Assembly (NCBI GenBank): GCA_907163375.1
Contig: CAJQUW010003196.1
Coordinates: 62,001 to 126,000 of the forward strand
Origin: Prostheceraeus crozeri
Lineage: Eukaryota > Platyhelminthes > Polycladida > Euryleptidae
DNA length: 64,000 nucleotides
Direction: 5' to 3'
Part shown: piece by piece, positions 1 to 10,869 of the stretch
How the letters are laid out: each line of letters starts with the position of its first letter
Position numbering within the stretch: position 1 is the first letter of the stretch
Translations under genes and position numbers: made by a program
Notes under the pieces: generated by a model
Told to the model about the DNA's origin: nothing
What the model saw: only the letters and a program-made list of their open reading frames with translations
The model's database searches: none

Positions 1-2
1 TA

Positions 3-2275
3 TTGGAATGTATTCAACCCGACCTTAACATCGTAATATTGTTTTCCAATGTTTTTGGAAATAAACAACTTTTGACTTTTGATATATCGTGTGATGATAT
101 GCCAAGTGGTATAAAATTGGCACAATGGAATGTATACAGCTTTTGTCCTACTGGTGAATACAATATGACACTTAATCAGCTCAGAATGACATTGGAATTT
201 GGCAGAAAAACCTGTCATGTGCTTGGTGTCACAGAAACATGTCTTAGTCAAAGTTATCAGGATAATGAGATATCAATCACTAGATATCACAAGCCTCTAA
301 GGAAAGCCCGAATTGGCAAAAAAGGTGGTGGAGTATTCAAGAAACATTTAACTTTAACAGAGCGAATGACTCGGAAGACGAAATTGTCGAAGCAATATGG
401 GCTGAACTGAAGTGCCAGGGTGGAAAATCCCTCCTAATATGCACTGTTTATCGATCTCCTGATGATCTTTATCGGTGTGGTTGGATGTCTTTGATAAATG
501 CATCGAAAAGGCCTATTTGGAAAGCAAGAATTTAATCATAATGGGATATTTCAACATCAATGATTTCTACGGAAATGAGGATTTCAAAAAATTGGATAAT
601 TGTTTCCAACAGTATTCTCTTAGACAGACAGATAATAAACCTACAAGAGTAAGGAAGTCTACTTCCTCCATAATTGACCATATATGGATTTCTCACGACC
701 TCCCAGTCAGAGATGTTAAGGTGCCAAAATTCGGACTAAGTGATCATTTTTCGACATGTATATCTGTTACCGGCAAACTTCGTGGTGGTAACGGTCACAA
801 AACAATAATTTATCGTTCATATAAAACTTTTAATGCCAATTCCTTCAGGAATGACCTCAAAATTGTACCATGGTCTGTCATAGACATATATGACGACCCA
901 AATGACGCCCCTACATTATGCCATGTATTGGTAATTGAAATTATAGACAAGCATTGTGGCAATAAGAACAAAAGGAATTAAGAGAGATTGGCAGCCCGAA
1001 TGGTTCACCAAAGAAATCAGTGAAACTATTCGAAAGCGAAATTATCATAAAGCAAAGAAGGAAGACGAACATTACCGCCTATATCGTAATAAGTATGTGA
1101 CTCTAATTCGCAAAGCTAAGAAAGATCATTATGTCTGATAGAATCTAGTGCTACAAATACGAAACAACTATGGAATCATCTGAAAGGCTTGTCTCTATCT
1201 ACTGAATCAGTTACTCCAGCCACTATGATGGTAAATGGCAACGCCTCAGAAGACCCCAACGAAATTGCCAATGAGCTAAATAAATTCCCAAACATAACCG
1301 TTGAGGAAACGATGAATACTAATAAATCTCTTTAATAGCGCTCGCAAGATATGCTCGCAAGCGCGCGTGTCTCCTGTCCGCAAAAAAGGAGATGTGAGTG
1401 AGCTCGAGAATTAGACCTATTTCCGTATTACCAGTGAGTGGCGTGCAAAATCATCGAACGACATCTACATAATCATCTGTATCGACACATTAACCCTATG
1501 TTACATTCTTCTCAATCAGGATTTATCCAGTGTGATCGGTCCGGTGTGATCGTCACCTGGCAGTTTTTTTCAATGGTGCAGTCTCTAACAAGCTTCAACT
1601 GGGTAGTGGTGTGCCTCAAGGGTCTATACTTGGGCCCTTGCTCTTCATCGTATTTGAAAACGATCTCCCATTACATTTTTCTACAAGTAACGATGTTCAC
1701 ATGTATGCCGACGATACCACAATAGCGGCAACCGGAAAGTCCACTTCACAAGTCTTCACAATGGTGAGAGAAGCTGAAAGTTGGTGTAGCGAAATTGCAT
1801 GGTTACCAACCCTGAGAAGACAAAAAGTATGTTGATAACAACAAGACAGAAAAGACAGCAGCTGAGCACGGCAGACACTCCAGTATAGAGAATGGGAATG
1901 GAAATGGTTGAAAAATGCAGAGTTTTGGGGGTCATCATTGATCATGATCTGACTTGGAGGGAGCATGTCGACCATGTGTGGAGACGTTTGAGTGGCTATA
2001 TCGCAATGCTTCGTAGAATAAAGCAATATCTTCCCATTCATGTATGTGTATCTGCAGCAACTTTTTGCTGGAAAGAGACAGAATAAGGTTACTCTGTCTG
2101 TCACGCATGGCGAGCTACAGATTCCTAAAGTGAAGACAAAATTAAGGAAGATGACAGTTTTGGTTCGTGGTCCAGAGCCATATAACTTGTGTCCTAGAGG
2201 CATTCAAACTCTGTTGCATATTTTAAACGCCGTTACTTTGCTAATTTTTTTTGAAGACTTTTGACTTTTGACTTT
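3..2275 (+). pseudogene. Decayed CR1/L2-like LINE (endonuclease plus reverse transcriptase)
   Basis: A non-LTR retrotransposon is broken into several frames. Positions 3-410 give the N-terminus of the apurinic-type endonuclease, including V-T-E-T. Positions 475-981 give its C-terminus, with G-Y-F-N-I (normally GDFN, so a catalytic Asp is changed), S-I-I-D-H-I-W-I-S and L-S-D-H-F. Positions 956-1138 are linker. Reverse transcriptase pieces follow: S-Q-S-G-F near 1520, P-Q-G-S-I-L-G-P-L-L-F near 1615, Y-A-D-D-T near 1705, and the thumb motif V-L-G-V-I-I-D-H-D-L-T-W at 1925-1960. The 3' end is a short T-rich repeat of TTGACTTT near 2255-2275. Several frameshifts and stops, and a deletion before 1438, make it inactive. 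The left end runs off the window. The clade call rests on motif style only. Confidence 0.85.
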
Positions 2276-2310
2276 ATAATTGCTTTTTATTGAACCTCCA
2301 AACTTGTATA

Positions 2311-4216
2311 CCTTTTGCCAAAGCTGTTGCCTCAACCAGCATAGTTGCTCGCAATCCTTCAATATCTTCTCTCAATCAACATAGCTTGGCATAACTTCCA
2401 CATTTGTGGACAATCTCTTTATAACTATCTGAAATCGGCATTGCTGTTGTCATAACCAGCACAGTTGTTGGCAGTAGATAAGATATCTTTACTTTTAGCT
2501 TGAAAGTGACGGATATCATGATTATCAAAAAGATCGGGAATCACTGCCCATGTGAGTATCGTAGTCTATTTTTAATTCAAATATTTTTTGCCAATATGTT
2601 TTTTAATGTGTCCAGCAAACATATGATGTAACAAAATGGTGCATCAAGTCTAAAATTGGTGTATAGATCATCAAGTTAGTATGCCTACTTTATTGTTTAC
2701 TTTTAAGTTGATGAAGTTGATGACACCCAATTTTATGCTCGATGCGAAAGATGAGTGGCAGTTTCTGGCTTACTCTGATTTTCATTCACTCAATTTTTAA
2801 TACTTTTTTTGTATGGTATCTTCTATAAGGGAAGAAATTTTGTTTTTACCCCTATTTGAGCTGTGTCCCATAATATCAAGATTAATTTAGCTATGTTCCG
2901 CCATTATGCGGTTTATTTATAAAATAACGCTGCTCTAATGCCTATATATGCAAAATTTTCAGATATTTTTAGCCATTTAACATTTTGTGAAACAATAAAT
3001 TACATTAAAGAGTTTATTAAAAAATATCTTAACTCGACGGAAGTTAGGTAAAGTCAGGCAAAAATGCTTTCGCGTTCACGACAGCGATCGATGTATGTCA
3101 AGCTATGTTCAAACCAACTGTGGCACTTCGACAAAGTTATTTCGTTGATGTTGCTCATGATGAATCTCTGCAAAAGTCGGAGTTGCTGAAGAGTGATTCC
3201 TTCTTCAGTCGCTAACTGCCGGTTGGAAAATTTAAGTTGCAGTTCTTGTGAAGATAGCTGTCTTTTTACTGCACTCTTAAGACATGAGATTGCATTCTCA
3301 GTTATGTTGAGGAATGGAGAATATCGGGGGAGACACTTCACATCATGAATATCACTTAGAAATGGACAGTCGCGGTGGGAAGGAGCGTCATCTTGGATGA
3401 TGGTTATCTCATCATCCTCCAATATCCTCCTGCTCTAGTACCTCTTGAGGATCGTCCTAAATTGCGGGCCGTCCAAACGTTGAACCCACATTCGTCGACG
3501 TATATCAGGTTTTTGGTGACACCCGTGGACACCATCCATTGAGCATAGACAGCTCGATCCTCTCTAACTTCGGAGCTGTTCCACTGAAATGGAACAGAAC
3601 GCACAAGTTTCAGAGTGATCAAGGCGCCATCCAAACTGCGCCGAATTGTTGTTGTTGAAAACGCTCGGCCAGGATATTTGTTGAGCAAAAACTATTTCAT
3701 TTCGTCTAGAATTGCTGTAGGTTTATCTCCCAAAGAAATATTCTTTGGAGGGGGTGCTCCAGTTGGCAAGGCAGTACGTTCGTTGGTTCGTTTGAATTGC
3801 ATTATTATGCGGTAGGCCGAACGCTGACTAATGGACAGTGCATCGGCCAATTCAATATAGTCACGACCTTCTAAGTATGCATAAATCAAACGGTCACGAT
3901 CGATCTGGGTGATTCGTACGCCTGGGATTTTCGATCAAATTGATTTGAAAATGACATAAATCCCTTATTATGCAACGTTTAAGGTACCATAGCCAACTGC
4001 GATAGAGCAATGATATCTGTAATAAATTATTTACTGACAACAAGTGTGATGGTTTTGCCAACAACTATGCCAGTTTAGAAGACTTGGAATTCCTAGCTTG
4101 TCAAAATGGTGCTATGATATGTAAATGTTTCCATTAGAAATGATAATGACGCAGTATGTAGAAATCTAAAATTTGCCAACAACTGTGCCGCTTGAGACAA
4201 CAGCTGTGGCAAAAGG
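2311..4216 (-). mobile_element. Tc1/mariner-superfamily element with doubled terminal repeats
   Basis: The ends are inverted repeats of about 42-48 bp. The left starts CCTTTTGCCAAAGCTGTTGC after TA (2309-2310). The right, reversed, starts CCTTTTGCCACAGCTGTTGT before TA (4217-4218). About 41 of 48 bases match. TA flanks on both sides agree with the TA target duplication of this superfamily. A second copy of the terminal motif lies inside each end (2438-2478 and about 4035-4080), so each end has two repeats, as in IR/DR-type Tc1 elements. A minus-strand transposase relic fills the middle. Confidence 0.8.
3054..3938 (-). pseudogene. Broken Tc1/IS630-like transposase
   Basis: From the right, positions ~3938-3692 encode a helix-turn-helix region (I-D-R-D-R-L-I-Y-A-Y-L-E-G, then A-D-A-L-S-I-S-Q-R-S-A-Y). 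After an in-frame stop near 3692 the frame continues to 3404 with Y-V-D-E-C-G-F-N-V-W-T, the first catalytic Asp in an IS630/Tc1 context. A frameshift near 3420 then leads to I-I-Q-D-D-A-P-S-H (second Asp) and L-P-R-Y-S-P-F-L-N-I-T-E-N (third acidic residue), ending at 3054. The stretch between the first and second Asp is much shorter than usual, so about 60 residues appear to be deleted. It cannot encode active enzyme but shows all three catalytic motifs. Confidence 0.82.
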
Positions 4217-4944
4217 TATATTTTCGGTATGGGGAATATCTCGTATTACCTCGTGCTACCAATGTCATCCTCAGTAAATAAAGAATTTATTATTATTAAG
4301 TCCATTGCTATAGTATCTTCCTCAATATTAGACTTGTTAGCTCATGTATGGAAGCAAGTCAAAGAGAGTTCAAATCTCAAGCATTCCCACTTATGGCCTA
4401 ATCATAAGCATTGCAGGGTGCCAGTTCGCGTGGGCATAGAATACAAAGATGTCCTCCGACTTGAATAATTTCAATACGAAACTTCTTTGGTCTTAGACGA
4501 TGCGTCTCGCCCTACTTAGACACGCCAGCGGCTCGAGATGGCCCCAACTGGTGTAAAATATCTATAAAGGCTAAACTTGATTGTATCAACCTACGTAGCT
4601 ATCTGAAGACAATACCCAAGCTGTTGCTAACTATGAATCAAGCAGTTACTGAAATATGCAATGGCCTAATGCCGACGATTATTGTGTTTGACTGTTGCCA
4701 CAAAATTTCCAGAAGTAAATGCTTCATCAGAATTATGAGACGATGATGAGTTGAAGATGAGTATACTATACTGTGAAAAAGTTTGGAAACACCTTGATGT
4801 AAACTTACTTTTTTCGATGTTCTCTAAAAATACCTTATAGAATCTGTTAAATGCAAGCTCACTGGTAATCTATGTCAAAAGACATTTTCCAGAATGATTT
4901 CTGAATATATTGCAATCTGTACAATTGTTTCAAGTGTTTGTGAT

Positions 4945-5342
4945 TCAATAGTTTGTATGCCTTCCATTATTTTTTAAGCAAGCAGAAATACGACGTGGCA
5001 TTGATTCGATCAAACCTCGACAGTAGTCGGAATCAGTGTCTTCAAACCATGCACGTCTAACGCTATCAACAAGCTCACTATGCGAAGAGCAACTTTTCTT
5101 CGCGACGTAACTCTTCAGTTGAATCCAACAATGTTCAATCGGATTAAGATCCGGTGAGTTTCAGGCCATTTTTCTAACCATTGAAAACTGGAGGAGGCAA
5201 TCCAATCACGAACAAGTTTAGCGGAGTAGCAGGAAGCGCCGTCCTGTTGAAGAATACTTGTATTTCCAATTGACATGAAGTAGGGGACTTTTTCCTGTAT
5301 AATTTTAAGATAGTCGGAAGCTTTGAGTCTTTTGCCTTTCGG
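4945..5342 (-). pseudogene. Tc1 transposase C-terminal fragment
   Basis: Minus-strand translation from 5342 gives K-G-K-R-L-K-A-S-D-Y, then S-I-L-Q-Q-D-G-A-S-C-Y-S-A-K-L-V-R-D-W. After a one-base deletion near 5162-5164 it gives S-P-D-L-N-P-I-E-H-C-W and a normal Tc1 C-terminus ending at TGA 4945-4947. QDGAS and NPIE are the second and third catalytic motifs of the Tc1 DDE domain. The deletion can be placed because the inverted copy at 5343-5449 keeps the extra base (W-P-G-N-S-P-D-L-N). The N-terminal half, including DNA binding and the first Asp, is absent. Confidence 0.83.
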
Positions 5343-5449
5343 AACAGGACGGCGCTTCCTGCTACTCCGCTAAACTTGTTCGTGATTGGATTGCCTCCTC
5401 CAGTTTTCAATGGTTAGAAAAATGGCCTGGAAACTCACCGGATCTTAAT
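5143..5449. repeat. Near-perfect 106/107-bp inverted repeat inside the Tc1 relic
   Basis: Arm 5143-5248 is the reverse complement of arm 5343-5449 with a single one-base indel. The spacer is 94 bp and is also transposase coding sequence. Any open frame through it is an artefact of the palindrome. Confidence 0.93.
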
Positions 5450-5464
5450 ACCAACATTCGTTCC

Positions 5465-6232
5465 CACAGGGACTGGACCCCCATCAGGTCTCAGAGGCTG
5501 TAGAAATTCCCATAACAAATTCTTTACTATCAGATGAAAAATGATTTTGTGGTTGTCCACAATGGTCCATAATGAATGAAATTCATTTATTCAATGCTAA
5601 CATCATGCTCGTGTATGTGGGTTATGCTAGAAGATCGCAAAATGAGAATATTTTGTTTTCGCATATGATCGCACATGACTGGTTGGCATACATGAACAAA
5701 TCAACATAAATCAATGCTCAAAATGAAACCTATCATTATATTGATGGTTCAACACTAAAAACAGACTGTTGGCAAAGTTTTCACAGCAGTAATTGATGAG
5801 TTTGAGATCTCCACAGCTATTTTGAGGGTCTTAAAATGCAGCAATTAATGTTCAGGTTTATTTCCGATTAATATGGAAAATTTTTAGAAATGGCCGAATT
5901 TAAGGGTTATGTTGTATGGTATCAATCAATTTTATTAAGATCAACTATCAGAGGTTTTATGGCGACACCAAACATCGTAAAATCGACTCCTAGTACAACT
6001 GATGCTGTCCTAAATGTCTTTGAATTACAAAAACATCACATTTTCGCATGTGTTTACTCTCAGACGATTACTTATATCTCCTTGATACACGCAAACATCA
6101 TTGTTTTGCTTAAAATCAACTTTTCTAATTATTTTATATCTATTTAAGCAGATAAACTAAGAATTTGTAAAATGGGTCCACTGGACCCCCTCATGTCACA
6201 GAGGTTGTGAAAAAGCTCAGGTCTATGAGGGC
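5465..6232 (+). repeat. Dispersed ~770-bp repeat, copy A
   Basis: This region matches the reverse complement of 16945-17745 over its length, with many substitutions. Both ends carry a similar motif (GGACCCC..TCA.GTC.CAGAGG.TGTGAAAA near 5473 and again near 6185), so the unit is bounded by short direct repeats. No coding potential is recognised. It may be a nonautonomous element of unknown class. Confidence 0.75.
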
Positions 6233-6384
6233 TAAAAAAGGGATTAGCACGGCAAATTAAAAATGTTCAAAATTATTGCTATGAAACCTGATGTCTAAAT
6301 ATTAACTATGATACAACGAAAATCATGTTATATAACGGCGACATAAACAGTACAAAGAATTCAATATCACCAGGAAGGAGAATG

Positions 6385-6990
6385 TACATTCCACTGAAGT
6401 AGTAGATGAATACAAATGTCTGGGTGCATTCTTTTGAAAAAAAATGACAGGAAGCATGTTGAAGTTTTAGGAAGACTAGGAAAAATATCAGCATGCATAA
6501 CAATAAAAGGTGTAAGAGAATTTGACTATTTTGATGGAGAAATGGTTTGAAATATTGACAACTTCAGAAATGAAATATGCAGCTGAATTGTATTTCGATA
6601 AAACCTTAAAGAATTCAGCAAAATGCACATTATTTCAAAAAATTTACCATTTGAAACGTACAAGGCCGACGTATTGTATTATAGGAGTTTCAATTAAATT
6701 GAATCAATTAGCTTGAACTATAGTACGCGAAATAGCCATACAAAATTGATAAATAATCGTTTAAATGAATATTTTAGACAGCAATGAACTGAAAGTGCAA
6801 GAAATAGCAATCGAGGTTTAAAATAATTACAACTATGTCGCTTTGAATGCAACCTAAAACAGTATCTCAACCAAACAAATGATGATAAAATATTCATACC
6901 TTTTTTAAAGATGAGAACTTACAACCACAACCTTATCACTGATTCAGTCGATTCTGTCTGATATGGTCCTAGAAAGAATCAGGTATGTTT
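6385..6990 (+). pseudogene. LINE reverse transcriptase C-terminal relic
   Basis: Near 6393-6435 the plus strand reads T-E-V-V-D-E-Y-K-C-L-G-A-F-F, the thumb-entry motif of LINE reverse transcriptases (V-x-x-Y-K-Y-L-G-V-x-F). Downstream frames give weak LINE-like fragments with many stops. The stretch 6240-6385 holds nothing recognisable. The call is moderate because only one motif is clear. Confidence 0.45.
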
Positions 6991-7024
6991 TGATGTTAAA
7001 CGATTATAATTGATATTGAATACA

Positions 7025-8650
7025 AAATCTTTCGGTCTGTGTCCACAGACCATCTTCAGGCAAAAAAGAAATGCAGTAAAGGGTTAGTAGTGCTATATGA
7101 ACAATTCAAACATAAAACATAGTTTAACTTACTTCAAGTAGGGGCTTGGCAAGATATGATAGGCAATCAATCAATGAAATATTAAGATGAATGGTGATGA
7201 TGATATACATAGAAGTATATACATAGATATACATAGGACTTTCTATGGTATTGTTAATTTCTATGATGATATGCGACAGGTAATACTGGGCTACAATTTA
7301 CCAACAGCAATAGAAATTGACGTGACTAGTAGTTTAGGTCAGATCACAAAAATATAAAAGAAATAAAGTAGGTAACTGCATAGGAAGAGGTTAGTAGAAA
7401 AGAAAGTTTCGATAACTGTCGAGCTCATTTTTGTTGTTAACAGAGGTCTGCAATTTGTTGATAAAAAATGATTCACGATTGAACGGATGTTAGTATTGTC
7501 ATTATCATAGGCAAGAATTGACGACGCAAGATTAAAGTTCTTGATGTGACAGTTTTGAATGTGTTTATAAACTGAGGATGTTTTTGTTTTTAAATGTTCC
7601 TTGTAGCGATGGTGAAAATTGTACCGATGTAAAACTTTTTACACTTGCTGCGTGTGATTTGGCAGATTCTTTTTTCATTACACAATTCGTTCTTATTCAA
7701 GGGTGAGAGTATACAATTCCTTGATGAAGAAACGTTTTTATGTTTCAAATATTGCCAAATGGCTTTATTTTTTCTTGTTAAACGGACATTTTTGTTATTT
7801 TTTTCGAAAATTTCCTTTTATTCTTTTGTCCATTTTGTCCGATACATATGGAAAAGGAACGTATAGAGGTTGTTTGTTGAGCCACTTCGGATCGTTCTTT
7901 CTTTTTCTTTTCAAGTTGTTGACTGTTGAAATATGAATGATTTCGTCATTGTATTCATTTCTTCTGAGGATGTCGTCAAATTCTCTCTCATGCTTTTTGT
8001 ATTATGTACACTGGAACATCTTTCTGATATCATTTTCCTTTCATTTACGATGCAATTGATTTTGTTGCTAGTTGGCACACTTGACTTAAAATTCACGAAT
8101 CTATTTTTCTTCGCTTTCTATAGAATTCGAAATTAGGTTGTTGTTGTTGATTTATTGAAACGGTGAAATCAAGTGGACTCAGGGCTTTTTCTATTAATTT
8201 CTGGGAATTCAATCTCGAATTTTATGCATGGATGTTGCGATCTCAATAGTTGCAATAAATCAAGGTCTTCATTGTTCACTAACGCAAAGAAGTCATCAAC
8301 ATATCTTTTGAATGGTGGTATGTCATCAATTGTTCGTAATGATACGATTTCTGTTTTTCATTTTTGATACGAAAGCAGAAACCAGCAAACTGAAAGGGAA
8401 TTACCAATTGGTAATATTTTGATCTGTTAGTAGATGTTGCCATTAAATTGAAAAAATGTATTGTTCAATATGACACGCAATAAGTCTTCAATTTGATTCA
8501 GAGAAATGCCTTTGATGTGAAGGATGTTGATTTCTTCAAGTTTGCTGATTATTGCTATCCAATTGTCTTCAATTGGAATAGACGTGTACATTGAGCAAAT
8601 ATCATAACTGTAGGGAAAGTTCTTTATTGTTGGCGGTCTCAATCAGGGCC
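7025..8650 (-). pseudogene. Penelope-like element (reverse transcriptase plus GIY-YIG), decayed
   Basis: The element reads right to left. Positions 8642-8427 give Y-D-I-C-S-M-Y-T-S-I-P, the Penelope RT A-motif (D-V-x-x-L-Y-T-x-I-P), then L-N-N-T-F-F-Q-F-N-G. Near 8290-8320 the frame has K-R-Y-V-D-D-F-F-A-L, the catalytic YVDD box. Positions 8096-7911 contain I-N-C-I-V-N-E-R-K-M, typical of the RT-endonuclease linker. Near 7645 comes C-K-K-F-Y-I-G-T, the remnant of the C-terminal GIY-YIG nuclease domain. Several stops and frameshifts make it inactive. The N-terminal part is missing; the break is near 8650. A hammerhead-like hairpin lies beyond the 3' end at 7030-7059. Penelope-like elements are a distinct retroelement class using this RT/GIY-YIG pair. 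Confidence 0.85.
7030..7059 (-). other. Hammerhead-like motif downstream of the Penelope relic
   Basis: On the minus strand CTGAAGA is followed by a perfect 8-bp hairpin (GGTCTGTG-GA-CACAGACC) and then GAAA. This has the layout of a hammerhead core (CUGAUGA, stem II, GAAA) but with A for U at the fifth core base. Hammerhead motifs are known from Penelope-like elements. Activity is unlikely with this change. Confidence 0.45.
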
Positions 8651-8762
8651 TTTTCACTTTTTTTCAGTCGCTTCTCTTGCTGTCGAACCGTGGTGCACAA
8701 CAACGTGTCAGACATCATTTGAGAGCTTATTCTCAGGTTTTATATAATCTCTGATGAACATG

Positions 8763-9511
8763 TACCGTATTTCTTTGAAGAAGAGACGCGTCTCTTATTT
8801 TTTTCAGATCCCTGATTGATGCGTCTCTTATTCAGGGGCGTCTCTTATTTATCAAATGTTCAAGTTTTCATTCTTTCATTAGAAAAAGATGTCTTAGTTT
8901 TTTGCTACTATTCTCCTAGGTAACCTTTGCATTCCTCACTTAGGCCTATGTCATGGGCAAATTTCGCCAGTAATTTTTTTACATATATACGCTTCATCAT
9001 AATTCAGATATTTTGGAAATGAAAGGAGTTTGATGTTTTGTAGTAGCATATCTTGTAGACTCATCTAATACATTCATATACCAGTACATGTTGGCCACTA
9101 TACATGTAGACTAGATCTGAATTTACCGAAACGAAAATACCGATTATCAAGTAGTATCTACAGCAAAAGTTACCGACCGGTACATGACTCCAAATGCAAA
9201 GGAAGCTACCGTATAATTCCTCCTTAAATGGTAGATGAAGTAACCTTAAGTAGGCCTGCATGTACATATGTACAACATGCATGTACGTATGTACAACAAC
9301 AAGCAGCCTTATATATTATACAATATTGGTCATGATACCCGGTATTTACTAGTAGACTGACTTATTTCACTAAGATAAGTAGGCCTAATAATCGCTCAGG
9401 CGGATGTAGCTACCACATTACAATAGCCTGCATGTAATATGTCTATAGCAGTCTATTTTTTGTACATGTGTCTCTTATCCAAGGGCGTCTCATATTCAAA
9501 GAAATACGGTA
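8763..9511. mobile_element. 749-bp MITE with TACCGTATTTC termini
   Basis: The left end TACCGTATTTCTTTGAA and the reversed right end are identical for 17 bases. Both then continue with related GAGACGC and TCTCTTAT motifs. TA is present at both ends. The left flank holds extra tandem copies of GCGTCTCTTATT. No transposase is seen. The terminal 11 bases match those of the element at 20402-20536. Confidence 0.75.
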
Positions 9512-9881
9512 TCAGTCATTGTGCTTGCAGGAGAGTGGTCAATATATGAAAATCGTTCAATTTGCAGACCATAATTTTTCAGTTAGAAAACATGTGAGTG
9601 TGGAAGTGAATCAGGCACGAGGTGACATCCTCAGACCATCTCAGACGCTCCTAGTCTTTTCCTACGCAGCGTCTCATCAATGGTTATACATGCATATTTT
9701 CAGTATTTTGCAACAGGGTTTGTTAAGCTCAACAGAAATGCCACTGAAAATGTCCCAGAGAAAGTTATTTGATTTTCCGATTCCCAGGAAATCCCGAAAA
9801 TGCATCTCCCGCCAAACTCTGACACTATTCGTGTGGAGGGAAAGTTTCGATGAGAAATCATTTAGTTTGCAATTGAATTCA

Positions 9882-9887
9882 TTTATT
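9882..9887 (-). promoter_or_regulatory. Candidate poly(A) signal overlapping the carboxypeptidase stop codon
   Basis: Read on the minus strand, the last codons AAA-TAA-A contain AATAAA. If used, cleavage would fall about 15-30 bases further on and the 3' UTR would be almost absent. No other AATAAA was noted in the next ~100 bases, but this is a six-base motif in AT-rich DNA, so chance is possible. Confidence 0.3.
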
Positions 9888-10067
9888 TGATGTTCTCAAC
9901 TGCAGCGATAATTGCCTCAAATATCTCTTCCCCACTTGGCTCAATATCCGTCATCCGTGCATGGAATCGAATTGAAGACTTAACGTCAGGAAATACTTCA
10001 ATGCTGTACGCATAAGTCACATTTGCTATTAATTTGAACCAATCCATTGCTGTTCCAGAAACCGGAC
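9883..10067 (-). CDS. Carboxypeptidase terminal exon (catalytic Glu, stop)
   Basis: This exon has 185 nt: two bases, then 60 codons and TAA. The acceptor is CATTTGTTTTTCAG. The peptide starts P-V-S-G-T-A-M-D-W, equivalent to A-S-G-S-T-I-D-W. It continues N-V-T-Y-A-Y-S-I-E-V, where the Glu matches catalytic E270, and ends with D-I-E-P-S-G-E-E-I-F, the conserved IxPTGEE helix. At the specificity position (255) there is Met, which fits an A-type (hydrophobic) rather than a B-type (Asp, basic-residue) enzyme; this is inference. The residue aligned with Y248 is the Gly whose codon is split by the last intron. An AATAAA overlaps the stop codon. Confidence 0.9.
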
Positions 10068-10149
10068 CTGAAAAACAAATGAACTAAATGAAGGTGCTTG
10101 TCAAATATGTTGTAAATGCATGGATATCTATGTGGTAGTGTTTGAAGTG

Positions 10150-10240
10150 TGGAAAATTACCAGTAAATTACCAGTGGTAAATTACCGGTAATTTACCGGT
10201 AAGATTGAAATTATATTACCAGTAAATTACCGAAACAAAA
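10150..10240. repeat. Short palindromic tandem of ATTACCGGTAA-type units
   Basis: Several overlapping copies of TTACC(A/G)GTAAATTACC make this stretch self-complementary. It lies in the last intron, 80 bases upstream of the terminal carboxypeptidase exon. It is probably a simple or MITE-derived repeat. Confidence 0.6.
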
Positions 10241-10664
10241 TTGATCATTTTTCAGGGTTTCCTCATTATATTTTGATATGACAAATTTCCCAATCCACTC
10301 ACAATTCTCAGGTAGTCTATGATAAAGAATTTAGAGTTTCTTAAAATTACTAAATCATAGCTTATGTATCTAACCTATAAATGTATTCAACCAGGTGTGC
10401 ATGAATAATTTGATGTTAATAGTTATACCCACAGAATTAGACCGGTCGTCTCTTCTTCTGTTTAACTAGAAAGGAAACATAGGAACATGTAACGTTAATA
10501 AAATGGCACAATCTGCTGACATAATACCATAGCAATAGAACAATAAGCAGCCAGTTCGACATTAAATACGCCAAATTGTGCGAAGTTTCAGTAACTGTTA
10601 TCAACCGGATCACACAACAAAGAGACACAGTCGATGTCAAGTTCTACAGAGAAGTTTGTGAGCG

Positions 10665-10860
10665 TTTTTTTCGTGCGCCTTTTCTAACATAATTTAATAA
10701 TGATCTGAGAGCCCAACATTATCGAGAAAACTTTTGCAAATGATCTGAATTCTTCGAAGCTGTAGGAATCGTGACGATTGGATCATTTTGAAGGAATTCA
10801 CAGCAATCCGCAAGCGACGCACGAAGATTTTTCCTATCTCTGCAAGCGTGTGGCCTTTCC
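10665..10860 (+). repeat. Dispersed repeat, copy 1 (partner 56345-56520)
   Basis: This region shares long blocks with 56345-56520 in the same orientation, including AATAATGATC..., the ATCTGAATTCTTCGAA block, and CCGCAAGCGACGCACGA. It is non-coding and of unknown class. Confidence 0.7.
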
Positions 10861-10869
10861 CTAGAGCAG

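Larger units (their letters stand above)
4767..5449 (-). mobile_element. Tc1-like transposon relic with inverted self-duplication
   Basis: The left end has a Tc1-type terminal sequence, TACTGTGAAAAAGTTTGGAA, at 4769 next to TA. The C-terminal half of a Tc1 transposase follows on the minus strand (stop at 4945-4947). The other terminal repeat is missing; the element ends at an inverted duplicate of its own coding sequence, after which a different dispersed repeat starts near 5465. Confidence 0.78.

Noticed and set aside
4262..4300. Short (TTA)n stretch after AATAAAG, like a LINE tail
   Set aside because: It is too short, and no LINE coding sequence is found directly upstream because the Tc1-like element ends there.
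5174..5410. 78-codon minus-strand frame
   Set aside because: It runs across both arms of the Tc1 palindrome; its N-terminal and C-terminal parts are sense and antisense copies of the same transposase piece.
7645..8136. Several plus-strand F/L-rich open frames resembling membrane proteins
   Set aside because: They are antisense to the Penelope-like element; the hydrophobicity comes from reverse-complemented Lys/Asn codons.
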